Shown here one piece after another: positions 43,081 through 50,846 of a stretch of DNA of 64,000 nt. Positions within the stretch are counted from its first letter, which is position 1. Each line of letters starts with the position of its first letter. The stretch comes from Scatosoma sp045650185 (GTDB lineage: Bacteria; Bacillota; Clostridia; Christensenellales; Borkfalkiaceae). Where the stretch lies: positions 33,041-97,040 of the forward strand of contig JAZRQY010000006.1 in assembly GCA_045650185.1 (NCBI GenBank), in the 5' to 3' direction. A program made the translations under genes and the position numbers. The notes under the pieces were generated by a model. That model was not told where the DNA came from, ran no database searches, and saw only the letters and a program-made list of their open reading frames with translations.

Positions 43081-43253
43081 AGTGAAGTTATCTTTGATAG
43101 TGAAGTTCACCTCGTGAGTGAAGTTTCGCCTAACGGCGAAATTATGGAATAATTACCACCTCACTTTTGCGGCAGCAAAAACTTCACTGCGTGCAAGCGC
43201 AACTTCACTGTGTTCACCACAACTTCACTTTCGCTATTAGCGAAAACTTCACT
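43081..43253. repeat. Multi-hairpin array with AGTGAAGTT / AACTTCACT words
   Basis: AGTGAAGTT occurs exactly at 43081, 43099 and 43117 (18-bp steps). Its reverse complement occurs at 43180, 43201, 43221 and 43245. Between the words lie short palindromes such as CAC-CTC-GTG, TTTCGCC-TAA-CGGCGAAA, TTTTGC-GGCA-GCAAAA and TTTCGCT-ATT-AGCGAAA. It lies between pgi and its terminator and encodes no protein. Confidence 0.8.
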
Positions 43254-43261
43254 ACAAAAAT

Positions 43262-43288
43262 AACGAGCCTTTTTTGGCTCGTTTTTTT
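43262..43288 (+). terminator. Terminator downstream of pgi
   Basis: AACGAGCC-TTTTTT-GGCTCGTTTTTTT. Confidence 0.85.
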
Positions 43289-43374
43289 GTATAAAGGGGA
43301 AGAAGTCGGGGTATACTTGTACCATAGCAACGAAGACTAAATGAAATGCGGTCTTTATTCGCTAAAGCAAGCCC

Positions 43375-43395
43375 TATTTACATATACTGTAAATA
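43375..43395 (+). promoter_or_regulatory. Palindrome overlapping a -10-like site before mazF
   Basis: TATTTACA-TATAC-TGTAAATA is a perfect 8-bp inverted repeat with a 5-bp centre. It overlaps TATACT (43383-43388), a possible -10, 37 bp before the mazF-like start, and is a candidate operator. Confidence 0.5.
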
Positions 43396-43424
43396 CGAAG
43401 GGTTTTGCAAAAGAGGTACGAATT

Positions 43425-43781
43425 ATGATAGTAAAACGCGGAGAATTGTATTATGCGGATTTATCCCCGGTGGTGGGTAGCGAACAAGGCGGCATACGCC
43501 CGGTATTAGTCGTGCAAAACGACGTTGGGAATAAATATTCCCCCACCATCATTGCCGCCGCAGTCACCAGCAAAATCGGCAAAGCACGCCTACCTACCCA
43601 CATTGAACTGCCATCCGCCTATGGACTAGCGAAAGACAGCGTAATCTTGTTGGAACAAATCCGCACGCTGGACAAGAGGCGACTAAAAGAACGAATCGGC
43701 GAGCTACCGCCACAGACGATGACACGGGTCAACCGAGCCATTTTAATCAGCCTTGGCTTTCCCGTGGACGAAACAATGTAA
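43425..43781 (+). CDS. MazF/PemK-family endoribonuclease toxin without adjacent antitoxin
   Basis: A 118-residue MazF/NdoA-type mRNA interferase: VKRGELYYADLSPVVGSEQGGIRPV in split form at the N-terminus, ITSKIGKARLPTH-like core, and SVILLEQIRTLDKRRL. The start MIVKRGELY has AGAGG at good spacing; the 28 further codons upstream are rejected. No antitoxin gene precedes it; the upstream 140 bp hold only the palindrome, and the pgi terminator and repeat lie beyond. Confidence 0.88.
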   Translation: MIVKRGELYYADLSPVVGSEQGGIRPVLVVQNDVGNKYSPTIIAAAVTSKIGKARLPTHIELPSAYGLAKDSVILLEQIRTLDKRRLKERIGELPPQTMTRVNRAILISLGFPVDETM

Positions 43782-43821
43782 TCAGACTTTCGCCTACTAT
43801 ACGGCGAATAGTCGCATACCT

Positions 43822-43855
43822 GCCACGCCTATTTTGGCGTGGCTTTCGTCTTTTC
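43822..43855 (+). terminator. Terminator of the mazF-like gene
   Basis: GCCACGCC-TATTTT-GGCGTGGC followed by TTTCGTCTTTT. Confidence 0.75.
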
Positions 43856-43928
43856 TTGCCATATTCCTACAAAAGCAGACGGATTTTTCCCACACGCGCG
43901 TGATACAATACGGGGAAAGGAGAAGCTT

Positions 43929-46226
43929 ATGAAAAAACCTTTCGATATCATTTCTTACATCAAGCAACTACCTCTTTGCCTTTGCGTATTCGCCTTGGCG
44001 TACGTAGGGGAATACGGCGAGCCGTTTGGCCTTTCCCTACTCATCGGATTAGGGGCGGCAGGCTATCCGTTGCTCCTGCCTACCATCTCATTTATCGCGT
44101 CCTCGTTGCTTGTGCCCTCACCCGTTTTACCGTGGATTTACATAGGGAGTGCGCTCCTTGTTTTTTTCTCGTTCTTCCTGCGCGCAAAGCTGTTTGGAAA
44201 GGGCGCTAAAGGCAAACTGCTTTTGCCATTTTCCGCCTTCACAGCCGCGCTACTACTATACGCATTCTTAATGGAAGCCCCTCTCTACCCGATCGCCTTC
44301 CCCTTGCCTATCCTTGAAACCCTGCTCTTTCAACGGACTGCCGTCTGCCTGCTATGCCTCTTGCTCGCCGCCGTCTGCGCCGTCAGCGTTTCCGCCATCA
44401 AGGAAAAACTGCTTCGCTGTAAAATGCGCATATCGGAAGCCATGTTTTCCCTGCTCGTATTTACGCTGAGCGGAGTGGGATTTGCAAGATTGTTCGGCTT
44501 GACCGCCTACATGGGTGTCGCCTTTTACATACTGCTTCTATTTTGCGCCATCACGCAGGATGCTTGGGGAATGGTATGTTCTTTTTTCTTGGCTCTTCCC
44601 CCCTTGATAGTAAGTGGCGTTTCCATGGAAAACTTCTTCTTTTACGGCATTATTTTGGTCGCATTTTCAAAGACGGGCAAGCTGGGGGAAGCTTTCTCTC
44701 TTCTCGGAACGAATCTATTTTTTGGATACATTGACGGCATATACGCCCTGCAAGCCTCTTATCTCATCCCCGAACTATTGTGCATACTTTTGCCGATTAT
44801 CGCCTTTTTATTGACGCCTCAATCCCTCTTACAGAAAGCGGCAAACGCCTTAGTCTTTTACCGAGAACGGCATCTATCACGCCTTGCCATCAATCGAAAC
44901 CGCACCGCCATCGCAGAGCGATTGTTTGAGGTTTCAGGCTTATTCAAGCAGATTCAGAGCACCTTCTTAACCCTCGGCAACACCGACGGTGAAACGGAGG
45001 CAAAAGAGCATATGCAGGGCAGGATACTAAACGGTGTCTGCAAGCGTTGTAGTGGCTACGGCGCTTGCCTTGCCGAGGGACTACTCCCCTGCCTACAAAA
45101 AATGATTGACGTCGGCTGCATCAAAGGCAGAGTCAGCCTCATCGACGTCCCCCAACCCCTTGCTAGGGCCTGCGGACGGCAAAGCGATCTACTGCACGCC
45201 CTCAACGGACAGCTTGGTGAATATCGAGCCTTCATACAGGATGCCGAGGCGGCGGCTTGTGGTAGGCAACTGCTCGCCAACCAAGCGTTGGGGGTCAGCG
45301 AAATCGCAAAAACGCTCGCTTTAGAGCAGAGCGAGCCTATCACCCTCTATAACAAAAAAGAACGCGCGTTGGAAAACGCCCTATTAAGGGTGGGCATTAT
45401 CTGCACGGAAATCCTGATTTATGGGGGCGAGGAGCTAACCGTTTCCCTCGTCACAACCCATGAGGCAAACGTTAAAAAGCTGTCCTCCGCCGTCAGCAAT
45501 ATGCTCTCTCAGTCCTTCTGCGTGGTGGAAAAATTGACGCTCGCTCGGGACAAATTCTGCTATATCCTACGGAAAAAACCGCCGTTGGACGCCATTTTCG
45601 GGGTAGCCACGATGACCAAGCAAGGAGAAACCTTCAGCGGAGATACCCACACCGTCTTGAGAATCGACGAGAGCCGATTTTTGGTATCCCTTTCCGACGG
45701 CATGGGCAGCGGAGAATACGCGCGACAAATTTCCGAAAACACCATCAACCTTTTGGAGAGCTTTTACCGTACGAATATGCCCCCTGAATTAACCTTAACC
45801 ACCGTCAACCGTCTACTTTCCTTTGCAAAAGAAGAAACCTTTGCGTGCGTAGATATCGCCGTGGTAGATTTGGAGGACGGCAGAGCAGATATCATCAAAA
45901 TTGGCTCGCCAACCGGCTTTATTCTCTCCGATAGCGCGCTGCAGATTTTAGAAAGCGACAGCCTGCCGTTAGGGATTTTAGAACGCATACACCCCACCGC
46001 CACGTCCTATCCCTTCCGCGCCGACGACACCTTGGTTTTTTTAAGCGACGGTATCACGGAGGCGTTCCCTTCCACCGTCGAGCTTTACGAAACGGTACAG
46101 ACCTTGCCTCGAAGCAATCCTCAAGATTTTGCAGACAGACTGCTGAGGGCGGCGTTAGGCTATTACGGCGGCGTCGCAAAGGACGATATGACGGTGCTTG
46201 CCGTACGCATCTTCGATAGCAAGTAA
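43929..46226 (+). CDS. spoIIE: Stage II sporulation protein E
   Basis: A 765-residue protein: about ten membrane segments in the first 320 residues, a linker with Cys-rich CKRCSGYGAC, and a C-terminal PP2C-type phosphatase with VSLSDGMGSGEYA and LVFLSDGITEAF. SpoIIE dephosphorylates SpoIIAA at the forespore septum to activate sigma-F. AAAGGAG before the ATG sets the start, replacing a 30-codon longer frame. TACAAT at 43904-43909 is a possible -10 without a good -35, as expected if an activator such as Spo0A is needed. Confidence 0.94.
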   Translation: MKKPFDIISYIKQLPLCLCVFALAYVGEYGEPFGLSLLIGLGAAGYPLLLPTISFIASSLLVPSPVLPWIYIGSALLVFFSFFLRAKLFGKGAKGKLLLPFSAFTAALLLYAFLMEAPLYPIAFPLPILETLLFQRTAVCLLCLLLAAVCAVSVSAIKEKLLRCKMRISEAMFSLLVFTLSGVGFARLFGLTAYMGVAFYILLLFCAITQDAWGMVCSFFLALPPLIVSGVSMENFFFYGIILVAFSKTGKLGEAFSLLGTNLFFGYIDGIYALQASYLIPELLCILLPIIAFLLTPQSLLQKAANALVFYRERHLSRLAINRNRTAIAERLFEVSGLFKQIQSTFLTLGNTDGETEAKEHMQGRILNGVCKRCSGYGACLAEGLLPCLQKMIDVGCIKGRVSLIDVPQPLARACGRQSDLLHALNGQLGEYRAFIQDAEAAACGRQLLANQALGVSEIAKTLALEQSEPITLYNKKERALENALLRVGIICTEILIYGGEELTVSLVTTHEANVKKLSSAVSNMLSQSFCVVEKLTLARDKFCYILRKKPPLDAIFGVATMTKQGETFSGDTHTVLRIDESRFLVSLSDGMGSGEYARQISENTINLLESFYRTNMPPELTLTTVNRLLSFAKEETFACVDIAVVDLEDGRADIIKIGSPTGFILSDSALQILESDSLPLGILERIHPTATSYPFRADDTLVFLSDGITEAFPSTVELYETVQTLPRSNPQDFADRLLRAALGYYGGVAKDDMTVLAVRIFDSK

Positions 46227-46276
46227 CCTTCCCCAATCAAGCAATCTTCCAAGTCAGGCAATCTCCGTCATCAAAC

Positions 46277-46312
46277 AAAAAAAACGCACCCTTTGCAGGG
46301 TGCGTTTTTTTG
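46277..46312. terminator. Bidirectional terminator between spoIIE and the membrane protein gene
   Basis: AAAAAAACGCACCC-TTTGCA-GGGTGCGTTTTTTT with T-runs both ways. Confidence 0.9.
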
Positions 46313-46319
46313 CTACTGT

Positions 46320-47822
46320 TTAGTTTTGTTTATTTTCTTTCTGCTCGTCTTTCTTTTCTTTTTCACGAGCCTCAAGAGCTTTTCTAATCCATTTTTTCTT
46401 GGCTGCTTTTGCTTGCTTTGCTCTAGGGGAGAGGGGCAACGGCGCAGGCGCAGGCGCAGGTGCAGGTGCAGGCTTAGGCTCTTCCTTCTTCGGCTCGGCA
46501 GGCTTAGGATCTTCCTTCTTTTCCTTAGGTTCTTCCTTGGTTTCAGGCGTTTCTTTTTGTTCGTCGCCAGATGCCTTCTTTTTCTCCTCACCGGAAACGT
46601 CGTCGATCAACGGCTGCTGAACTTCCGTATCATCGTCAGCCTCGCTGTTATCGTCCGCTTTTTCTTCTTCAGGCTCTTTATTCTCGGTCGGCTCTTCCAC
46701 CTTTTGACGATACATCTTCTTGACCTTAGGATATTTCTTCATAATGCACTCGATAATAAACAATCCGAGCGCAACCGCCATCGCATACACAACCGACAAG
46801 TTTTCGAGGAACAATTCCCCAATATTCGCAGGGAAACCGCCCACAATCCAAGCGTACACGATAGGCAACAGAACGCTGAAAAACAATACGAGGAAGAGGT
46901 TAAACGCGTGGAAACGAACAACCTTTCTGCCTCTTGCCTTATTACCGCAAGCATAATATTCCGTAGGATTGATTGCATGGCGCAAAATCACCAAGAAACA
47001 AATAAACCCAATCAGCCAGAAACTCAAAGCAAGCAAGGCGAACAAGCCGTGTACCAGGTTTTCACCCGAAAGGTTTGTCACCAGCATATTCCAACCCTCG
47101 ATAGGGTTTGCCAAAGCGGTCAAAATAAACGCCAACACGCCACGCTGATGATTCATCAAGAAGAACGCGATACCGCCAATTGCCGCAAACTGGAAGAAGT
47201 TGCGAAGAATGGGCGAGAACATGCCGTGTTTTCTCGGTATTTCAGCAATCGTTTCCCTTGTGGTGAATCGGCTAATCGAAGCCGCCACGGGGGTCGCAAC
47301 AAAGTGAATCAGCAATCCCACGCCGCCTACGATGATACCGATTAAGGAGAAGGTCGCACCTTCTGCAGGGAACAGCGCCATAATCCATATGGTATGCGAA
47401 ACGACCAGCGCAAACGAGCAGGCAAAAATCTTACCCATCGCATCCACCGCCAGCTTGTTTTGGTTATAGCCGATACGTCTGCTGCCACGCATACAGAGGT
47501 GATCCCATCTGGAAATCGAACGCAAAGCGTTGATGATGGTAAACAGCAACGTCAAAGTATACAGCAACGACGCCACCAAAGCCAAGATATAATTGGACGG
47601 CGCGGCAATAAAATCGGGCAGATTCTTAAATACGTCCACAATCGGCTGCCAGAAATTCTGTATTCCGAACGCGCCGTATGCGCCAACCTCTACGCCAACC
47701 GTCAACGGTAAAAACGCCGCCACCGCCAGCCCTACCGTACCGATTAAATATAAAACCCCGGCAAAAATCGCCTTGCGACGAGCCTTAGCGCTGCGCAGCC
47801 TTAACGATTGCATTTCCGTCAT
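46320..47822 (-). CDS. Multi-pass membrane protein with charged, Pro-Ala-rich tail
   Basis: A 500-residue protein with about eight hydrophobic segments in residues 20-370, then a cytoplasm-like tail of about 130 residues rich in Glu, Lys and Pro, including the run PAPAPAPAPAP encoded by GCAGGC/GCAGGT hexamers (46441-46475 region). GGAGG 5 nt before the ATG at 47822 sets the start four codons inside the longest frame. I do not recognise the family. The tail would need EF-P for translation (inference). Confidence 0.75.
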   Translation of the reverse strand: MTEMQSLRLRSAKARRKAIFAGVLYLIGTVGLAVAAFLPLTVGVEVGAYGAFGIQNFWQPIVDVFKNLPDFIAAPSNYILALVASLLYTLTLLFTIINALRSISRWDHLCMRGSRRIGYNQNKLAVDAMGKIFACSFALVVSHTIWIMALFPAEGATFSLIGIIVGGVGLLIHFVATPVAASISRFTTRETIAEIPRKHGMFSPILRNFFQFAAIGGIAFFLMNHQRGVLAFILTALANPIEGWNMLVTNLSGENLVHGLFALLALSFWLIGFICFLVILRHAINPTEYYACGNKARGRKVVRFHAFNLFLVLFFSVLLPIVYAWIVGGFPANIGELFLENLSVVYAMAVALGLFIIECIMKKYPKVKKMYRQKVEEPTENKEPEEEKADDNSEADDDTEVQQPLIDDVSGEEKKKASGDEQKETPETKEEPKEKKEDPKPAEPKKEEPKPAPAPAPAPAPLPLSPRAKQAKAAKKKWIRKALEAREKEKKDEQKENKQN

Positions 47823-47910
47823 AACAACCTCCATTTCGATTCCTTCGAATAACCAAAGTAAAAAAGCTAAAAAAATCTCTCTATTTATTATAGACTATCT
47901 ATCACTTATA

Positions 47911-48444
47911 TTATACAATATAGCTTGTCAATTTGTCAAGGATTTCCACCTGCACGGAAGAAAGTACCTGCAACGCCGCCTCGTGCAATGCAGGAGTAAC
48001 GCCAGCGCAAGCGTTTGCCACCACCTTGACCACCGCAGACGGGCAAGCGGATTTAATAAGCACCGCATTCGACAAAACGCAAATATCCGTACAGACGCCT
48101 ATAATCGTTATTTCTTTATAGTCGCCCGCGCGCACGTACGCGCAAAGCTCCTCACTGCCAAAGACGGGCTTATCGAATACTCTTTCGCCTTTGTGCAGCC
48201 CCTCGATAATCTGCCAACCGTCCGTTCCCTTTTGACAATGGGCAACGGGCAATTTTTTTCCTTCCTGCGTGGAAAAATAATCCTCGCCGTGAGTGTCACG
48301 GGTGAAGACAATCTCTTCCCCTGCCACACGCCAAGCGTCCACCAACGCACGCACCGTGGGCACGATCGCGCGCGCCTCGGGGCTACCTAAGCTGCCGTAA
48401 ACAAAGTCGTTTTGCATATCTACGACAACGTATAATTTACTCAT
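47911..48444 (-). CDS. pncA: Cysteine hydrolase, probable nicotinamidase
   Basis: A 177-residue isochorismatase-like hydrolase. VVDMQNDFV holds catalytic Asp9, and GVCTDICVLSNA holds the catalytic Cys. The FTRDTHGEDYF and LPVAHCQKGTDGW region has the His residues of the metal site, which favours nicotinamidase (NAD salvage) over other family members. GGAGG precedes the ATG, and the edge of element C lies 16 bp upstream of it. Confidence 0.8.
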   Translation of the reverse strand: MSKLYVVVDMQNDFVYGSLGSPEARAIVPTVRALVDAWRVAGEEIVFTRDTHGEDYFSTQEGKKLPVAHCQKGTDGWQIIEGLHKGERVFDKPVFGSEELCAYVRAGDYKEITIIGVCTDICVLSNAVLIKSACPSAVVKVVANACAGVTPALHEAALQVLSSVQVEILDKLTSYIV

Positions 48445-48460
48445 TTCGACCTCCGTCTTT

Positions 48461-49015
48461 TAGCCGTTTCGAACCCAATTGAACCAGCCTTAAAATGTTA
48501 TTTTCCGCGCCTTAGGGCGTTTGCGCCCTTACAGTATGTCGATACGGCGGCGGTCGCCACCGCCCAAATCCATCGTAAAATCCCTATTGTAGCCAGACAA
48601 GAATAATATGAACCTGATTTTGAATGGCTGATTTTGTCTAGATACTTCGTTGAAATCCTCGGTAAACCGCTTAGGTTGTCCTGCGGTTTCGCCTTGTCTT
48701 ATCCAAAATCAGTACATTCAAAATTACCCCGTACCGCAAAACATAAAATTTTTGATGAATTTTGGTGAAAACGCGCGCAGTTGTATACCAATACTACAAG
48801 CGTGGATTTATCAAAAGGCGCGGAAATAGTACGCTTTGCGGCAGGTTTGTATTATTCTTGTCTGGCTAAGGTGTTGCGCAGTTTTCACGAGCGAAAAAGG
48901 CCTTAAATGAAAGGATTTTCGTGAAGGAATACTGTACGTATTGCAAGCGGAAATCCTGCACATTTCGGGAATTTTCCGCCGTCAAAACCCAGTTCAATTG
49001 GGTTTGAAACGGCTA
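48461..49015. mobile_element. Element C: MITE-like element split by element B
   Basis: Ends 48461-48487 and 48989-49015 are inverted repeats matching at 24 of 27 positions, of pattern TAGCC-N15-GAACCAG at the left end. Removing element B with one TA leaves 278 bp, the same length as element A. TA flanks both ends. The right repeat supplies the last codons and stop of ppa; the left end lies 16 bp before the pncA start. No coding capacity. Confidence 0.7.
48590..48868. mobile_element. Element B: 279-bp MITE-like element nested in element C
   Basis: Ends 48590-48616 and 48842-48868 are inverted repeats matching at 25 of 27 positions, of pattern TAGCC-N15-RAACCTG, flanked by TA. Internal inverted repeats TTTTGAATG...CTGATTTTG (48618-48637) and CAAAATCAG...CATTCAAAA (48710-48731) are present. 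A block with GGCGAAACCGCAGG and TTTCAACGAAGTA on the minus strand matches element A. Confidence 0.75.
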
Positions 49016-49539
49016 CCGTAAACCTTCTCGTAATTCGCAATACACTTATTGATGATATCCACCGCTTCGTCACGATGACAAATCTCTTTGACAGCAGTAT
49101 GCTTATGTTCCAACGCTTTATACACCTCGAAGAAGTGCATCATTTCATTAAAGATGTGGGTAGGCAATTCATGAATATCATAGTACCCGTTATACGTGGG
49201 GTCGCCGAAAGGAATCGCAATAATTTTTTCATCCTCCTCGTCCCCGTCGATCATCCTAATCATACCAATCGGATAACAGGTGACCAATGTCATCGGGTAG
49301 ATGGTTTCTCCACAGAGCACCAAAACGTCCAAAGGGTCGCTATCGTCCGCCAAAGTACGGGGAATAAAACCGTAATTGGAAGGATAGACGGTAGAGGTAT
49401 ACAGGACACGGTCCAGCTTTAACAGCCCCGTTTCCTTATCGAGTTCATATTTCGCCTTACAGCCCTTAGGGATTTCAATCAACGCCTCGAAGGATTTTGC
49501 GGTGATACGGCTTTTGTCGATATCGTGCCAAATATTCAT
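48994..49539 (-). CDS. ppa: Inorganic pyrophosphatase (family I)
   Basis: A 181-residue family I enzyme hydrolysing pyrophosphate. EIPKGCKAKYELDKETG, YPSNYGFIPRT and the metal motif DSDPLDVLV are present. GAGGAGGG precedes the ATG. The last residues GSRFKPN and the stop come from the terminal repeat of element C, so the native C-terminus has been replaced or extended. Confidence 0.95.
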   Translation of the reverse strand: MNIWHDIDKSRITAKSFEALIEIPKGCKAKYELDKETGLLKLDRVLYTSTVYPSNYGFIPRTLADDSDPLDVLVLCGETIYPMTLVTCYPIGMIRMIDGDEEDEKIIAIPFGDPTYNGYYDIHELPTHIFNEMMHFFEVYKALEHKHTAVKEICHRDEAVDIINKCIANYEKVYGSRFKPN

Positions 49540-49573
49540 AGAACCCTCCTCCTTGTTCTCTATTGTTCATAAT

Positions 49574-49602
49574 ATTATAGCATATTTTTTTTATTTTCGC
49601 AA
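49574..49602 (-). promoter_or_regulatory. Promoter of ppa
   Basis: TTGCGA (49597-49602), 17 bp, TATAAT (49574-49579) on the minus strand. Confidence 0.75.
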
Positions 49603-49671
49603 GAGCTGAACGGCAAATTTTCATACGAAAAGAAAAATTGCTATATTTTTATGTTTTCCGCTAAAAAGCGT

Positions 49672-49700
49672 TTGACAAGCCCCCGAAAATGTGTTATAGT
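49672..49700 (+). promoter_or_regulatory. Promoter of tRNA-Ser
   Basis: TTGACA (49672-49677), 17 bp, TATAGT (49695-49700), about 43 bp before the tRNA. Confidence 0.85.
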
Positions 49701-49742
49701 ATTAGAGCGTTTAGACGAGCCATAGACGCACATATGGGAATT

Positions 49743-49833
49743 GCAGAAGTACCCAAGAGGCTCAAGGGGCTCCCCTGCTAAGGGAGTAGTATGGGAAACC
49801 GTAGCACGAGTTCGAATCTCGTCTTCTGCGCCA
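49743..49833 (+). tRNA. tRNA-Ser (GCT)
   Basis: A 91-nt class II tRNA with long variable arm. Acceptor GCAGAAG pairs with CTTCTGC; anticodon loop CTGCTAA gives GCT (serine, AGC/AGU codons); T-loop TTCGAAT; CCA is encoded at 49831-49833. Confidence 0.95.
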
Positions 49834-49873
49834 AAAATAAGCAAAAGGTTTTTGCCTTTTGCTTATTTTTTTA
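49834..49873 (+). terminator. Terminator of tRNA-Ser
   Basis: AAATAAGCAAAAGG-TTTTT-GCCTTTTGCTTATTTTTTT directly after the CCA. Confidence 0.85.
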
Positions 49874-49883
49874 CTGTATTTTT

Positions 49884-50031
49884 AGACGAGATTCGAGGGT
49901 GGAGCCGTTTTGCGGGAGCAAAACGCTTTGCCCTGCGAAAGTTCGACAACAGCACAGTTGACGGCAAAGGACGACGTTGATAACGTCGGAGCGGGGCGCG
50001 CCGCCAAAGGCGAGAATCTCGTCTTCTGCGC
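49884..50031 (+). repeat. Hairpin-rich segment ending in a partial copy of the tRNA-Ser 3' end
   Basis: GAATCTCGTCTTCTGCGC at 50014-50031 is identical to tRNA-Ser positions 49814-49831, exactly 200 bp downstream. AGACGAGATTCGA at 49884-49896 is the inverted form and can pair with the copy, closing a 141-nt structure. Inside are hairpins such as GTTTTGC/GCAAAAC, CGACGTT/AACGTCG and CGCC/GGCG. No protein frame is convincing. Confidence 0.75.
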
Positions 50032-50057
50032 TTATCAATTATCCTCATCAAATAATA

Positions 50058-50088
50058 AGACACCCTTTGTGGGTGTCTTTCTATTTTT
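50058..50088 (+). terminator. Second terminator behind the tRNA-Ser segment
   Basis: AGACACCC-TTTGT-GGGTGTCTTTCTATTTTT on the plus strand. Confidence 0.8.
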
Positions 50089-50090
50089 AC

Positions 50091-50786
50091 TTACATCAGC
50101 AAACTAATCGCATAAATCAGCACCAAATGGGTGGGATAGAAGATATAGAACAGATATTTCAGCCGATACTTTCCGCGCTGACCGTTATACAGAGCAAGCA
50201 ACGCCACCGCCACCAAGGCTACCCAGTTGAACCCACCGTATATCGCCGCTCTAGCCACGAGCAACACCGCCGTCGCAGCCACTTTCCACCACTTACTCGG
50301 CAGGTAGTACACCGTTATCGGCAACAGCACCCCAATCACTCCGTAGTCGATTATAAAGCCCTGCGCTTCCCATAAAATGGGAGCAACGATAACCGCAAAC
50401 GCTACGCCAAGCACCGTCGCCACCATCAAACAAGCCCTGCCAAAATTCTTTTTCTTCAAGAAAAAGTCCACGGCAAAAATCACCAAAATCGAAAGGGTGA
50501 AGGTGATGAGTACGCTTTGATACAGCGATCCCATCGCAAAGTAGTACACCAGTTGACAGCCCACCCCAAGACCTGCAATGAGGCCCAAATACTTCGCGCG
50601 ATTTTTCGTATAAAAACAACCCTCGGCAATCATATACGCAAAGATCGGGAAGGAAATTCGCCCGATAATCCTGAGGACTAGGCAGCTGGGAAACAACTGC
50701 ACGCCAATATGATCTATCAACATCGAAAGCATAGCAATCACTTTCAGCTGGTTATTATTTAAGCCGATTTTTTTGAATATCCCCAT
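50091..50786 (-). CDS. TraX-family membrane protein
   Basis: A 231-residue protein with about eight membrane segments. LNNNQLKVIAMLSMLIDHIG and the RIIGRISFPIFAYMIAEG block match the TraX family (F-pilin acetylase-like acyltransferase). The C-terminal YIFYPTHLVLIYA is also typical. In Firmicutes chromosomes the substrate is unknown; here it adjoins a surface polysaccharide locus and might acetylate a glycan (inference). GGAG precedes the ATG. Confidence 0.8.
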   Translation of the reverse strand: MGIFKKIGLNNNQLKVIAMLSMLIDHIGVQLFPSCLVLRIIGRISFPIFAYMIAEGCFYTKNRAKYLGLIAGLGVGCQLVYYFAMGSLYQSVLITFTLSILVIFAVDFFLKKKNFGRACLMVATVLGVAFAVIVAPILWEAQGFIIDYGVIGVLLPITVYYLPSKWWKVAATAVLLVARAAIYGGFNWVALVAVALLALYNGQRGKYRLKYLFYIFYPTHLVLIYAISLLM

Positions 50787-50846
50787 GCTTTCTCCTTCGT
50801 AAATTTAAACAATATCGCGCAGAATTTCAAAACGACAGGTCGAAAA

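Noticed and set aside
43081..43253. Possible CRISPR array
   Set aside because: The repeat word is only 9 bp, repeats occur in both orientations, and the intervals are short palindromes instead of unique spacers. No cas genes are present.
46293..47345. 350-codon plus-strand frame opposite the membrane protein gene
   Set aside because: It is antisense to a gene with clear membrane segments and a strong Shine-Dalgarno site; the frame is a shadow of biased codon use.
48461..49015. Decayed insertion sequence with a transposase
   Set aside because: No frame of useful length or transposase motif is present; the length is explained by two short elements, one inside the other.
49884..50031. Second, degenerate tRNA gene behind tRNA-Ser
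   Set aside because: Only the T-arm and acceptor 3' half are copied; there is no D-arm, anticodon arm or 5' acceptor strand, so it cannot be a tRNA gene.
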